A stretch of DNA of 64,000 nucleotides from Penelope pileata (taxonomy: Eukaryota; Chordata; Aves; Galliformes; Cracidae), in assembly GCA_013396635.1 (NCBI GenBank), contig WBMW01000427.1, positions 26,664-90,663 on the forward strand, written 5' to 3'. The first letter of the stretch is position 1; every line of letters starts with the position of its first letter. Below are positions 9,651 to 21,846 of the stretch, piece by piece. The notes beneath the pieces are model-generated. The model did no database searches and was not told the origin of the DNA. It was given only the letters and a program-made list of their open reading frames with translations. The position numbers were made by a program, and so were the translations under genes.

Positions 9651-12600
9651 TTAGAGGGTAATTCAGAACTCTTGATTACCTTGTTTTCCCAAAAAGAACA
9701 CGGAGTATCTGGCTTCAGCTTTATTTCTTTTTCTGCTCAAACGAAATTGAATTTCTTGGGCTTGTAGTACATTTGATAAAATTCTACGTCTCTTACATCA
9801 GAAGTGAAAACAATTTCTTTTGTGGTGTTACCAGCAGTACTGACCACGTGCATGAAGCTGCTAATAATGTAGTACTTGCTTTCTTTTGGAAAATAATTTG
9901 GCAAAATTCTTCAGTATCTCTGAGCTAACACCACAGAGTTCTTCTCTCTGTCCCATATCCTGACAGACAATTATCATGATTACTGGGATTTCACTAATAT
10001 GAAAATTCAAATAAATACATTAATCAGTAAATAGATTAAAAATTTTAACCAGAGAAAATTAGCTTTTCTTCAATGTGATGATGCTTTCTTTTATTATATA
10101 CCACTCATAGCCACAAACATAGCAAACGATACCTCACAGTACAGAGTATATTGCACACTGTGATTCTTGCCTTCCTTTACAGAAGCAGAAAGAAAAGCTG
10201 CTCACACACTTAAGTGCTCCGTGAGAAGGACATAAAAACTATGTTGCAGGTTAACTGTGGTGTTTTGATCCCTTTTCTGCATTCTTTATGCTTTAACAAT
10301 CCAAGAAAAGAAAGTATCACCTTCGCTAAGAAGTTTATTAGAATCTGGCCTCTGAGTCAGATTTTCTTTCTCAAAGACACAGGCACATTTGCCCAAAGTG
10401 TATTTAGACCAGAAAACTTTCTGTAGTAACATTAATATTGGATGCAATATCACAACTCTTGGTGATTATCTTTTCTTTTGGTCTTCAATTTCCAGTGATT
10501 TTGTGCAGAGAGTACCATGAGCCCTATCTTTCCCTATTTATCTACCTGAGTAACTCCAATTACAAAATAAAATTTAAATTATGGTTAAACCGTTATGCAT
10601 ATTTTTTCCCACTTTTTTTCACGTTTGTTTCTATGGAGAAGCTTCGTGATCCTCTTTTGTTTCAGAATTGCTTTGTCTCCTCAGAAATCCTACTGAAATA
10701 GGAATTCTTACTGAAGTCTAGCAAAACATTTATTAATATTTCAGCTTTATTTTAAGGTCAGCCGTGGCAAACAAATCAGAAGACAAATGCTGAGCAACAT
10801 CGTAACAGAACCAATGCAGGGTCTGTGTGTCACTTTCTGTTGCTTTAGACAGGCAGAGACTTCTCTTTGTGGAGACATTCTTGGAGGATCTCAGCCATAG
10901 TGCATGCTTATTGGAGTAACATAATAGATAACCTAAACAAATAAAATCTGTGTCCGTTGCTCATGGTGACAGGGGACACTCCTGATAAATACAAAAGGTA
11001 GAAAAAATCTGCAGAAAAAGCAAGGAAGATAGTCCAGCGAACTACAGACTGGTTGGTCTCACCTTAGTCCTGGCAAAGAATATGGGGGAGATCTTCCTGA
11101 AAGACATTTCCGGGAATAAGAAGAACAAGAAAGCAAGTGTTGTTTCTGATTTAAAATAAGGAAGCCCTTTACAACTTCAGAACAGGACTCATGAGTTCTG
11201 ATAAACTATGAATCCTGTTAAAGGTGGCTCACAGTCAAGGGAATATTGTGTAAACACAATGGTATGAGATAGTTTTTCTTCAGGATTGTTGAGCTGATAT
11301 TGTTGATAACACCCCTTGGATTAGTCCACTTGATTACGTATATTGCTCTGTGGTCTGCTGTGTGGTTAAAGGTAGACTCAAGGAGAGGTTGAAATAGGAA
11401 AGTGGAAAAAAAAAGAAATACTGCAGACTTTAATTAGTTTGAGACTTTATTGCTATCTTCTATAAACTTAGAAATTCTGTACTTTTATTCTTGCGTAGTT
11501 ATATCCAGGCCACAACATGCATCTCAATGTTTTAGCAGGTGCACAGAACATCTCCTCTCAGCTGGGAGTGAAGAGTAATGAGCAATGTTAGGAATAACCC
11601 AACAACTCCTGTAAGGTAAGGCTTTCAGGATTTGGAAGTCTGGTCTACTAACCAGAGCAGGTCCTTGTGGGAAACATTTAAACCTGTAGGCCAAATCCAG
11701 CTCTTGGCCAATGAAGTATGACCCCATTACAGCTGGTGGAGCTGTGCCTGTTGACAAACAGCTGTGCCAGCCAGTCATTAGGCATGCTGATGTGATATGT
11801 TCGTGCTCTGAGAAAAGACTAATTTGTAATCATTATCTGTGCATACAAAATATCTCTGGCTGTGCTTTCTTCTGAATGCTTTAAGTAGCTTGTGCTGTCC
11901 AAGCTGAGGGCTAAAGAAAAGTCAGGGGTCTTTTTCTCTGAGCGTAATTACTTCTTTGTGAATCTGTGGTATCATTATCTGCTGATCTAGATGAGTAGCG
12001 GATGAATAAATTATTTAATGAATTACCACTAAGGGAACTGTGGTTTCTTCTTAATGAGCCTGCAAGTCTTGTGTCTCCTTCATTCAATTAGTCCAAGTCT
12101 GAATGTAGCCGTTCCTCCTGCCATCCAAAGTCATGAGAGGGAAATCCTTCCCACTGGTTAACTGACTCAATTTTGAGGAAATTTAGTGAAGTGGGATGAA
12201 ATAAAGCCACATAAGGCACTCCTGCAAAGAGAAGTTAGCTATCAGTACAGAAGATAGCTCAGCAGTGGAACTACAGTGCAGCTTCTGAAATAATAAAGCA
12301 TATTCATTTTCTACCTGTGAGACTTAGAATAAAATATAATTTATTGTATTGGCAACTAAAGAAAGGGGAGGAGTACAAAAATATTCAAGTGAGAATATTT
12401 TTTTTGAATCCTACCTTCTAGAAAGGAAGACATTGTATTGATAGATATATTTATTATGTGCAGAGGAATAAACTTGCTTGCATGTCATGTGACATCAACA
12501 TCATCCTATCCTGTCGCAATCTTCACAAATATTTGCATAAATTCCTTTAAAAAACATTAAGTGATTGCAATTTTTTTTATTCTCCCCTGCTGACTGAATG

Positions 12601-12831
12601 CTCATCCATATCCACATACAAAGGTGGATGCACTTTGAAATTCACCTTGTTCTGTGAATAATCCTTCAAAAGGAAAGGACTTGGTGGCATCAAATGTGAT
12701 GTGAAATGACATTTAATGCCACAGTCCTGTGAGAAGAAATCTGAATTTGTTTCTCCAAAACATGGCAAATAGGCCCTGGGAGAACAGTCATCTTCCCTTT
12801 TCTTCTCTCCTCCAGTACCAGAAAAAATCCA
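9651..12831. other. Intergenic, no gene seen apart from a CR1 fragment
   Basis: AT-rich, with no recognisable exon. Contains the CR1 ORF2-like scrap near 11.0-11.1 kb. Confidence 0.55.
11015..11110 (+). mobile_element. CR1 LINE reverse-transcriptase region fragment
   Basis: GATAGTCCAGCGAACTACAG, then ACTGGTTGGTCTCACCTTAG and TCCTGGCAAAG...GGGGGAGATCTTCCTG, resembles the CR1 ORF2 segment encoding an NYRPVSLTSVPGK-type motif. It is heavily decayed and the ends are not definable. No 3' tail follows, so this is an isolated internal remnant. Confidence 0.5.
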
Positions 12832-12930
12832 TATAATACATAATATAGAGTATATAGAGTTATTATATATACATATAGAGTATATAGAGTTATTATATAT
12901 ACATAATATAGAGTATAATAATATAGATAA
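12832..12930. repeat. AT-rich minisatellite, 30-bp period
   Basis: A 30-bp unit beginning ATAGAGTATATAGAGTTATT is repeated from 12844 and 12874, with a partial third copy to about 12930. Both full copies are essentially identical, implying recent expansion. Confidence 0.88.
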
Positions 12931-12944
12931 TAATGCATAAGCCT

Positions 12945-13325
12945 CATAGGACTGCAGAATTTAGGGTAGAGGGGACTTTGAGACTTCGTTTCTTTAAAAA
13001 CAAAACAAAACACCAGAAAAAAAAAAGCAACCCAAAACCAAACCAAAACAAAAGATATGCCAGTTTTGAAATTAGACAGGTTGCTCAGCACCTTGTCCTG
13101 AGTTTTGAATATCTCAGGAATGAAGATACCACAGCCTTGCTGGGCACCTTGCTGGGCTAGGCACTAGCCTAGCCACCTTCATTGTGAATAATTGTTCCCT
13201 TATATCTCGCTGAAATATTGTGTTAATTGTATTTTGCATCCCATCCTTTTATTGTGTACCTCTCAGAAGAGTCTGACTGTTTTAGGTAAGTAAAGGCAGC
13301 AGTTATTTTCTGAAATTTGTAAGCA
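12945..13325 (-). mobile_element. Old CR1 LINE fragment, antisense, with an A-rich block inside
   Basis: CATAGGACTGCAGAATTTAG and GGGACTTTGAGA match the reversed CR1 3' end. Further in, ACAGGTTGCTCAGCACCTTG, TTGAATATCTCAGGAATGAA, CACAGCC...CTGGGCA, CCTTTTATTGTGTACCTCTC and AGAAGAGTCTG follow an old CR1 subfamily. A CAAAA-rich block at about 12996-13053 interrupts it. Strongly diverged. Confidence 0.72.
12996..13053. repeat. CAAAA-rich low-complexity block
   Basis: Adenine-rich with scattered single or paired C (AAAACAAAACAAAAC ... AAACCAAACCAAAAC). It lies within the CR1 remnant. Confidence 0.85.
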
Positions 13326-15086
13326 GGTGGATTTGGTCACTATGATCACTATGCCATAGATTAAAAAGGAATGAGTCACCAGGAGGCACGTAGCAGCATG
13401 ACTGACCATAGCATAAAGCTGCAATTGTTGGACTGTCAACGTTTTTCTAGTCCTACCTTCTCCCATTTCAAGATGACACAGCAGAACCATCTATAATCAG
13501 TTCAGTTGTGTCATGTCCAGTAACTTTTGACCGCAATTCATCTTGCCTTGGAGTTCCAGCCTTGCAGAGTTTGGCACTATTTTCTAAGCCTTATGGAAAC
13601 CACAGGAAGATTAGCGCCTAAATTGGCCATGTATGTGTGTTTTCCTTATCTGTCCTGCAAATAGCTTTTGTGGGTCATTTGTTGTCAGATCTGAAATGTC
13701 TGGGGTAATGTTCTAATGTTCAGTTTCTGTTCCTTATCAATGCGAGATGAGTTTAGAGATGCAGAAATTTTGGTATATTAATCTTGACTGGAACTATGTA
13801 GGAAGCTCCACTGCTTTTTAACCATACTTTGCTTTCTAGAAACACATACAAGTGGTCTTGTACTTCAATATATTAAATATATGTCAGTATATTATTTTTA
13901 CTGTGCCACTCTATGCTACTGTGACCCTTACGAAGATGCCATAATGTAAGTTGTCCCTACTCTGTTTTATAGCAACAAAATACCTTCCTTCAGTGTAGGC
14001 ACTTCACTTTCTTCCATGCAGCACCTACAATCCCTTGGTTACTGACACTCTTGTGCAAGCTCCAAAAAACTTGGTCAAATTTTTAGCTTTGCTATGTGAG
14101 ATGTCATAACCAGGTTATACTCTAATCTTCTACTGTTTTCAGAACAAAATGAAAGCTCTCTGGGTAAGCTGTCTGAAGTTCATAGACTCAAAATATTGCT
14201 CAGCAATTTGAGATTTCTATCTTCTGTCTAAATTCCTTTTTCCTGACAGAAAGTGACATTCTTCTGCTTTTTACTTCTGTCAAACTTGCCATCATACACA
14301 ATCTTGCACTCTTAAACTGTTTCTCATCTGCTGCTGGTTTCATTAGTTCACTATTAAAACTGCCAATTATTTAATCATAGGGCTGGATTAGTATGTAATC
14401 ATCATTTAAACTTTGTAATTATCCTAAGAGAAATTTTATTACTGAGATGTGACAATATTAGACCAAAAAGATTATAAACTCGTTAAAAAGAAGCAGCAGC
14501 AATTACGGAAGTGTAATCTACAATTGATAACATACCAGACTTTTTCAATATATTCTATACATTAATGTAACATGTTGTTTATGGTGAATCATCTCATATT
14601 TTTCAAAGACGGTGTCTTCAATTTAAGATTTCACATGTATTTTCTTGCTTTTTATTTTGGCCTTTATTCCAAGGATGTCTGCATGAACTGAGTGTATGAT
14701 ATGGTATAGAAGAATGAATCCAGCGCTTCTGCTCTAGATGTTTCCTTCAGAAACTTTGGGGACAATGATAGAGAAGCTGCAAGACCTTTGACCAGAGCAG
14801 CTGCTGAGCAGTGGGTCTCATGGCTGGCAGCAACACCACAGCTGTGGGGAGAACATCTTTTCCACTGTTTCTTCTACTTCATGCCTTCAGACTGCTAAAT
14901 GTGAACTTTGTCTCTGCCAAAGTGAACATCTGTAACAGTCAAGCAGGTCAACCCTTAAAATGGAGAATACAAGAAGTTAATCATAATCTGTTACAACTCT
15001 TAGGTGTTCTGATAACTAGTTTTCTGGAAATCTAGTGACCTCCTCTCTACTGTACACTCTGAGATCTCAGATTGTCTCAATAAGCA
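13326..15086. other. Intergenic, no gene seen
   Basis: AT-rich unique-looking sequence without coding features. Confidence 0.55.
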
Positions 15087-15232
15087 CACAGAATCATAGA
15101 ATCATTAAGGTTGGAAAAGACCACTAAGATCATTGAGTCCAAATGTCAGCCCATCACTGCCATGCCCACTAACCCACGTCCCTCAGTGCCACATCTACCC
15201 TTTTCTTGAAAAGCTCCAGGGATGGTGACTTA
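15087..15232 (-). mobile_element. CR1 LINE 3' fragment, antisense
   Basis: Begins CACAGAATCATAGAATCATT then AAGGTTGGAAAAGACC, the reversed CR1 3' tail. It continues through CCTCAGTGCCACATCTACCC to CCAGGGATGGTGACTT. About 145 bases remain, relatively well preserved. Confidence 0.93.
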
Positions 15233-15810
15233 ATTGTTCCTATGTATGAGCCGAAGTACTTCAGTAACACTATTTTGGTGATCCCTTACATACACTCAGT
15301 GGTTTGGAAGTTGAGAGTAAAGAGTCTCACAATGTTTTTCCTCTACAGCCCTTTTTTTTTTGGCGCTGAACGGTAATAGAAAGGATTAAAATGGTAGCCA
15401 TGGTGATGAGATGGTGTTATTATCTTGCAAATAAGCAGCTACTTGGTCATTGTCAAATAGAGTTTCTGCTGAGAGAGGCTATAAACAGCTGCTTATTGTT
15501 GCATTACTCATATCTGTTGAAACCACAAAGCCAAGTTTTTATTTTAGTATATTTCTTAATTTGGCAAGGCTTATTCACAAATGCAATTTACCCACTGTCC
15601 ATTTAACACTTGTATCCAGCTTTTACTTGCATACTCTTACGCTTTATATTTGCCTGATGACAAAAACAATCAATTAAATAGCTTTACTGTGATTTAAGTG
15701 AGGGAAAGTGAAGGAAACTAACTGCCTGTTCTTGCTCAGTAAGGTGACTAATAGAGCAAAACTCAAAATGAAATACCAATCTTTTAACTCAATCTCATGC
15801 TTCATTTAAG

Positions 15811-15828
15811 AAAAAAAAAAAAAAAAAA
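15811..15828. repeat. A18 homopolymer
   Basis: Uninterrupted adenine run. Confidence 0.93.
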
Positions 15829-18800
15829 CGTCTGGGACTTGAAATAATCAGTGTAAAAATCCTATTGACAAAAAATCAAAGCTTTTCACCAGCTTGAATA
15901 TTTTTGCATTCAGAGAAATACTTCTCAGGACAATGTTTTGAATCAAACAATTTAGAGAGTACAGGCTAAGAAAAGGTTTTTTTGATCTAACCTTTTGGAA
16001 AGGGGAGGTAACTTGGTAGCCAGTATTTAGCTGCATCGAGTTGTTACATAGTTCTGCTCCACATCAATTTTTCCCTTAGAATATGGACATGCTGTCTTTA
16101 AGGGTGTCTGTTGCCAACTTTGAAGCCACAAATACACAGGGCCAAGCATTGTCCTTTGGCTATGAAACTGTGGAAACACTTCATTTCAGCAGTACTGTGC
16201 TGAAGGAAACGAGGGCTCTCCATTTGCCTTGTTTTGAAGCCTGTGCCTTGCCAGATCAAGACAAGATAAATGCGTATTTGCAAAAGAACATTAAAAACAA
16301 ACAAACAAAAAATCCACACCAACAGAACACAAATTCTTGCGGAAACTTGGATAATTTTCTTTCTCACTTTTAACTTAAAATGTATTCCATTCCTTTTTTT
16401 CTTCCTTTTTCTTCATGTCTTTTTTTTTCCCGTGTATCAAACTATAAATGTAAAACCAACTCAGTACTTGTCTCCCAAGCTTAAGTGTACATCATTTATA
16501 ATACTCCTTCCAGTATCATGTCTGTCTTGTCATGAGAAGAAAGTGAAAATAAAACAGATAGTGACAGCAGTATCAGTCTTTACAATAAAAGTGTACAAAA
16601 ATGAATAAATCTACCCCAACCTTGTAATCTTGCTGGGAACAAGATGATGTGATTAACTACTCAGAGGAGGCTCTGAGGTAGAGTAATCTGTACACGTCAC
16701 TTTATAGTGCACGCAGCTGTGTTTCCAAGAGCTTTTTGTGAAACTATGTGCCTCCTTTTCTGGCAATATTTCTGGTACAGAACCTACAGCCTCTGATCTT
16801 ATACTTAGCCACTGGGAGAACAGCTTGGTTATCTGTTGGGGCCTAATTTAGGCAATGGATAAGTTAATAATTATAAACACAGACAATAAACAATTAAAAG
16901 TTCCTTTGTTGCTTAATTTTACACATCGAGGAAATTGTATGTTTTTGTTTGCTTGCTTGCTTTTACATTCACAGCACTGCCTGTTACGGAGAAAACTAAC
17001 TGAGCTGCTACTACTGAGTTTGTCCATGAATTTCAGAAAGTGAATTTTTATCACCTGTGCAAAGATTATATTTCCATACTTCATTTAATGTCTATTTTCT
17101 GTGTGATATGTCTCTGAATACACTAAACGATGTTTAGTAAAGGAGACTCTGGAAACACTAAGGGAGAGAGAGTACATGGTGAGGTTCCCTTTAAGTGTCA
17201 GCCCAAAAGCCTCTTCAGGCTGTTCTGCTGCTGCACTTCCAGGAACAATCTTACTGCCAGGTGCTATCCCTGCTGTTTGAAATGGAGGCATGGTGGAAGA
17301 TGTGAGTTCTTGTTGCAACTGTGTGCAGGAAGATATTCCATCTACTACATTTGAGTGTGACTATAGTCTTATAGTGCTTATTCCTCTGTAGATGGTTCAG
17401 AGGCTTTTTTATAAGGGATGTTTATTATAAGTGACCTGAAGCAAATAAGTCTGGAAGGCCAATTTCTAGTTCCAGAGCCTCAGCTGTTGTAAAAGGGTCA
17501 ATATCTAATGGAGTTTTACAGGTTTCTATAAATTTGAGACCTCAGTCAATCTGTAACTCTAAGTAAAATTTATCTGTTGAAAGACATTCCTTTTCTTGTT
17601 TAAATGCAAGCTTGTAGTGGAGAAAAATATGGTGTGAAGAATAAATAATTGTTGTGATATTTTGAATTTAATGAACTTTTAGGTTTTTTTCAAATCTTTA
17701 TTTTCTTGGAGCTGTATACATGTTAATGTTTATGCATGTTTATATTCTTTTTGCGTCTGCCTGCTTCCCTCACAAGATAGGAAGTGTCCTTGTGTTTACC
17801 CCTGGACTTCTCTTCAAGCTGAGGTATCAGGAAAAAGCAGAAGTAAAGGCAACAACTGGACGAAGGAAAGGGGAGTTAGTCACATGCTGTTATACGGACT
17901 TCATGTGTAAACTTTTTTTTTTCAACAGAACACTGTGCAGTATCAACAGCTCTTTAAGTCATTCTCTGTTTTGCCAGAGAAGCCAAAGAACACTTAGCAC
18001 TTCAGGAAACATTTTGTTTTTCAGCTGTCCACACACACACTTTGGAGTGTAGTTTGCACTTAGATTAGACTTTGACATACACTGTGAACACAGTGTTTAT
18101 GTTTTACAGGCTGTTTTTTGAAAGCAATTGAGACTTTATTGCATGAGGTCTATACGCTACCTACAGAAGAATCAACCTCGACAAGAGCAGATCAGACCTG
18201 ATACTCCTAGACTTAAAAGTTAAACACTATGAGAGCTTCATTAGTGGCTATGGAGCTCAACTGTACTGCTAGAAGGACAAATATTCTTAAAAATGTAGAG
18301 TATGTTTTTCTCTGTGCTTTTTTTTAACATTAGCAACAGTGACGTAGAAATTGGATGCTTGAGGAAGCAGAGATGGAGACAAAATGAGGACGAAGAGAAA
18401 AAATCTGTTTTATCTTTATAGTCTATGCCCTTCTCCAGGACGTTAAAACTGATGATGCAGCATAATCCCAGACTTTACAGTCTATGGACTAGAGACCTAG
18501 ATGTTGCATGGCTAAATGTTGTAATATCTGGAGAATTTCTATTTGAAATAAATACATCACAATCTGTGACTGTTTGGGCCTGAAGATGAATAAAATCTTC
18601 CCACTGCAGAAAACCTTATTGAAGTGAAACACTACGAGCTGGACAGAAGAGCAAATACCACTTACTGCATATTCTGATGAAGCCATATTGTGTGCGATTT
18701 TCTTTTTTCTTTGCTTGTTGGACCCAAGTGATCGGTCTGGGGGAGACAGGTTTTCCCACTGAGCCCTTCATGCCTTTCCCTCCCCTTCACCTTCCTATTG

Positions 18801-19142
18801 CTTACTTCTCACTGAAGTGTTCAAACAAAATACTTCCACGCTTTTTTCAGTCTGTGAACCACCAACACGTGGCATTTGGTGAAGAGCATTTTTTTGTTTC
18901 CCTTCCAGCAGCAAAGCCAGTCATCTGTGCTGGGGCCTGGCCAGCTCTAGCCTTGGGGCCTCATTGCTTAGCCTTCATCTCACATAGCCACAATGTGTTT
19001 ATCACCATGTTCAGGCTTCTAAAAGCATGCCTAGATTGAGGAGTTTTGTCAGCAAGCATGTGCTGTTCAAATCTGGAGGCATGAAGAATTTGCTTCTGTA
19101 CTTCTAAGTCAAGACACTGGCTGTTTATGGACAGAATCCTCC

Positions 19143-19173
19143 TTTTTTTTTTTTTTTTTTTTAAATTTTTTTT
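19143..19173. repeat. T20 homopolymer with T-rich extension
   Basis: T20, then AAA and a second T run. Confidence 0.92.
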
Positions 19174-20597
19174 ATGAAGAAACCCAAGCTCAGAGCTGCT
19201 CAGAGCAGCTGAAAACAATCCAGGGATTTATTCGTTGGAAAATCATCAGAGAAATAGTCAGATAGGAAGGGAAAAGACTAGGAGTAAATAGGACTATGAA
19301 GATAAATTGAGGCTGGTCACAGTGCAGGAAGCAGAAGGTGCTGTGGAAGAGTTGGTCTGGTGGCTTTTTCTTGCCAAGAGTGTGTGTTTGCATTTTTTTC
19401 CTGGAAGTGAAGGGAGCGGTTGATCAGAATGAAGGACAACTGGCGGAGGGTCTGAACGTGTAAGGCAGGGATGTAGTGCAGTGAGCTGCATGACCAAACA
19501 GGCAGCAGTGATTGCTCCAGGTCCCGGTCTCCAATGCATGTATGGCTGTTCTGGACCAAGAGTCCACAAAAATAGGAAGCTGCGTTTGCCTATGAAGCTG
19601 ATGCTCACTCGAAATGTTGTCTTCACTCTGTCAGTTCTGGACATCTGCTTATCTTCCTTTCCTGATTTTTATTGTAATACTTTTTCCATGTGTTATGTGG
19701 TTTTGTGTTTACACTTACCAAGTTTTTACATAATGTTTAAAACTTTGCTCCAGTCCATTCCAAGAGATGCTAGGCAGGATCTTCCCTGCTTCACTCCAAA
19801 AGCATCATTGTAAGAAATTCCTTCTCATTTTCTTTGGCTGATAATTGCAACAAGTAAAATACACTTGCTCTTTTAGAAACTTCACCAGGAGCAAAAAAAT
19901 AACCTAGAGACTGGGAAGGGCACTGAGATCTGTCTCACCGTTTGTGAAAGAATACCAACATAAATATTTAAGAAGTTGGTAATTTCTGCTGCTTTTCAGC
20001 AAAGTTTCCAATGAGCCTGAGCTCAGCTTTTTGTCCTGATAAAATCTGAATTTAAGTTTCATAGAGAAGACCTTCTTCAATGTGTAGCTTTTGACAGGTG
20101 GAAATCATGCATTTTATAGAAGTGTTCTCATGTTTTCTTGGCTGGTTTCCTACATAGTGAGCATCGGTTCTTTGTGCTCTGATACTACAGGATGTGGTCT
20201 TATGCAATCTATTTCTGCACATTGTACTTGTGGCTTTGCATGGGTGCTGATTATCAAAAGCCTGTCCTACAGAGCTACAGGTTAAATTATAGCTGCTGAA
20301 CCTAAGTAAGGGAAGGAAACCAGAGAGGTACTAGGGTTGAGGCCTGGAAGGAAAAATAAATACGTTCACTTTGGGTGAAATGAGAGAATTACTTCTATAA
20401 TAAATTCACTCTTGGAAGAAGAAATTTAAACTAAGGCAGTAGATGCCAAGAATTTTCTCCATTCCAAGGCTGTGTCTTTTTTCCCGGAGTCAAGATGCCC
20501 AGTTCTCAATAAGTCTTCAAAGAAAATTACTACTTAACATGTCCACTGGGCCATCAAAAGTATCACACAGAAGTAGATGAAAAAATCCTTTTTTTAA

Positions 20598-20616
20598 CCC
20601 CCCCCCTTTTTTTTTT
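20598..20616. repeat. C9-T10 adjoining homopolymers
   Basis: Nine C followed by ten T. Confidence 0.9.
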
Positions 20617-21043
20617 GATCAAATCCACTATGAAAATATATCCATTCCATAAGAATTACCAGCTATGATACATTTTCTGTGTTTGAATTTGCCAGCTGAA
20701 GGATGAGAACACCAGTGAATAATCATTTTGTTTGATTTCCCCAGTGGATCTGTAAATCATCTCTCCTCTGGGAGTGTGTGAAGGATAGACTTTTAAAGAC
20801 AAAAAACCTGTAATTTAGTTTATTTTCATGCAAAAAAGCCAGACCAATTTCTTTGGCTTCAGTGAGGCACAGATGAGCAGATGAAAACAATCTCCCTGAG
20901 CATGAGCAGCTGGCCAAGTACACAATTATTTCATCTACCAACAAAAGCAGAGCCTCCAATATAAGCTGGTAGCAACTTCAAGGCCAACACAGGCTCTCCT
21001 AGAGGACTCTGATAACTAATTAGCATATACTAGAGAAGCATAA

Positions 21044-21057
21044 AGCCATTAATGGCT
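21044..21057. promoter_or_regulatory. Perfect 14-bp palindrome with homeodomain core
   Basis: AGCCATTAATGGCT is its own reverse complement and is centred on ATTAAT. CTAATTAG, also palindromic, lies 20 bases upstream (21016-21023), and a further ATTAAT lies just downstream. A possible enhancer; function unproven. Confidence 0.3.
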
Positions 21058-21751
21058 GAGAAAGTTATTAATGAGCACTGGACAGTATGTCTTCATAAAC
21101 AACAACAGAAAGTAGAGCTTTTGGAGCTTAGTCCTAACAAACTGCAGTAATTCAAAGCTCTTTGACAAGCTTAATCTGAATTTATTCTTCTTGGGTTTCT
21201 ATTCTTACTCTTGCCAGGCTTTAAAACCAAGTGCCAGGATGAATTTATACAATCCTTGGGCAAGGGGAATGAGGAAGTGGTCTTTAACACTTGTAGGGCT
21301 GCTGGCTAGTTGTTAAATGTTTTCCTGTCTTGTGGATTTGATGGAATAATGCTGTAAAGTACAGCAAACCAGGTCTGAGAAATAAAACCACAATGATATA
21401 TATTCATCTTTGCTTACGGTACAGCAAGATGTCACTTGAGATGGAATTGTTAATGCTGTGATTTTTCTGGAGATGAATGACTTGGCTGCATTCTGTTCAT
21501 TCGCTATAAAAGAAATTTCTTTACTGAAGGAACTAAGGACCAAGCCAATTTGATAAATGGGCTATAAGAATGCTTTTAAGTTTAAATGGCACATATTTGG
21601 ATAGCACTTCTTGTGCACAGGAGGCTTTGCCAAACAGCAAATGACAGATGGAAGTAAATGTTCTTACAGTTCAGTTGTTTCATACAAAAGAAATAGAATG
21701 GTGCTTTGTTATCTTTTCCTTTGGAATTTTGTGATTATGATCATTTCTGCA

Positions 21752-21846
21752 GGGAAAAAAAAAAGACATAAAAACAACAACCAACAAACAAGCAAACAAA
21801 CAGAAACAAACAAAAAACCACAAACAATAAAAAAAAAACCACAACC
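21752..21846. repeat. A-rich / (CAAA)n low-complexity block
   Basis: About 95 bases of A runs with CAAA and CAAAA units. Confidence 0.9.

Noticed and set aside
8431..9661. Many open frames of 60-128 codons on both strands in and next to the CpG island
   Set aside because: High GC lowers stop frequency. The frames overlap each other, are P/R/G-rich and resemble no family.
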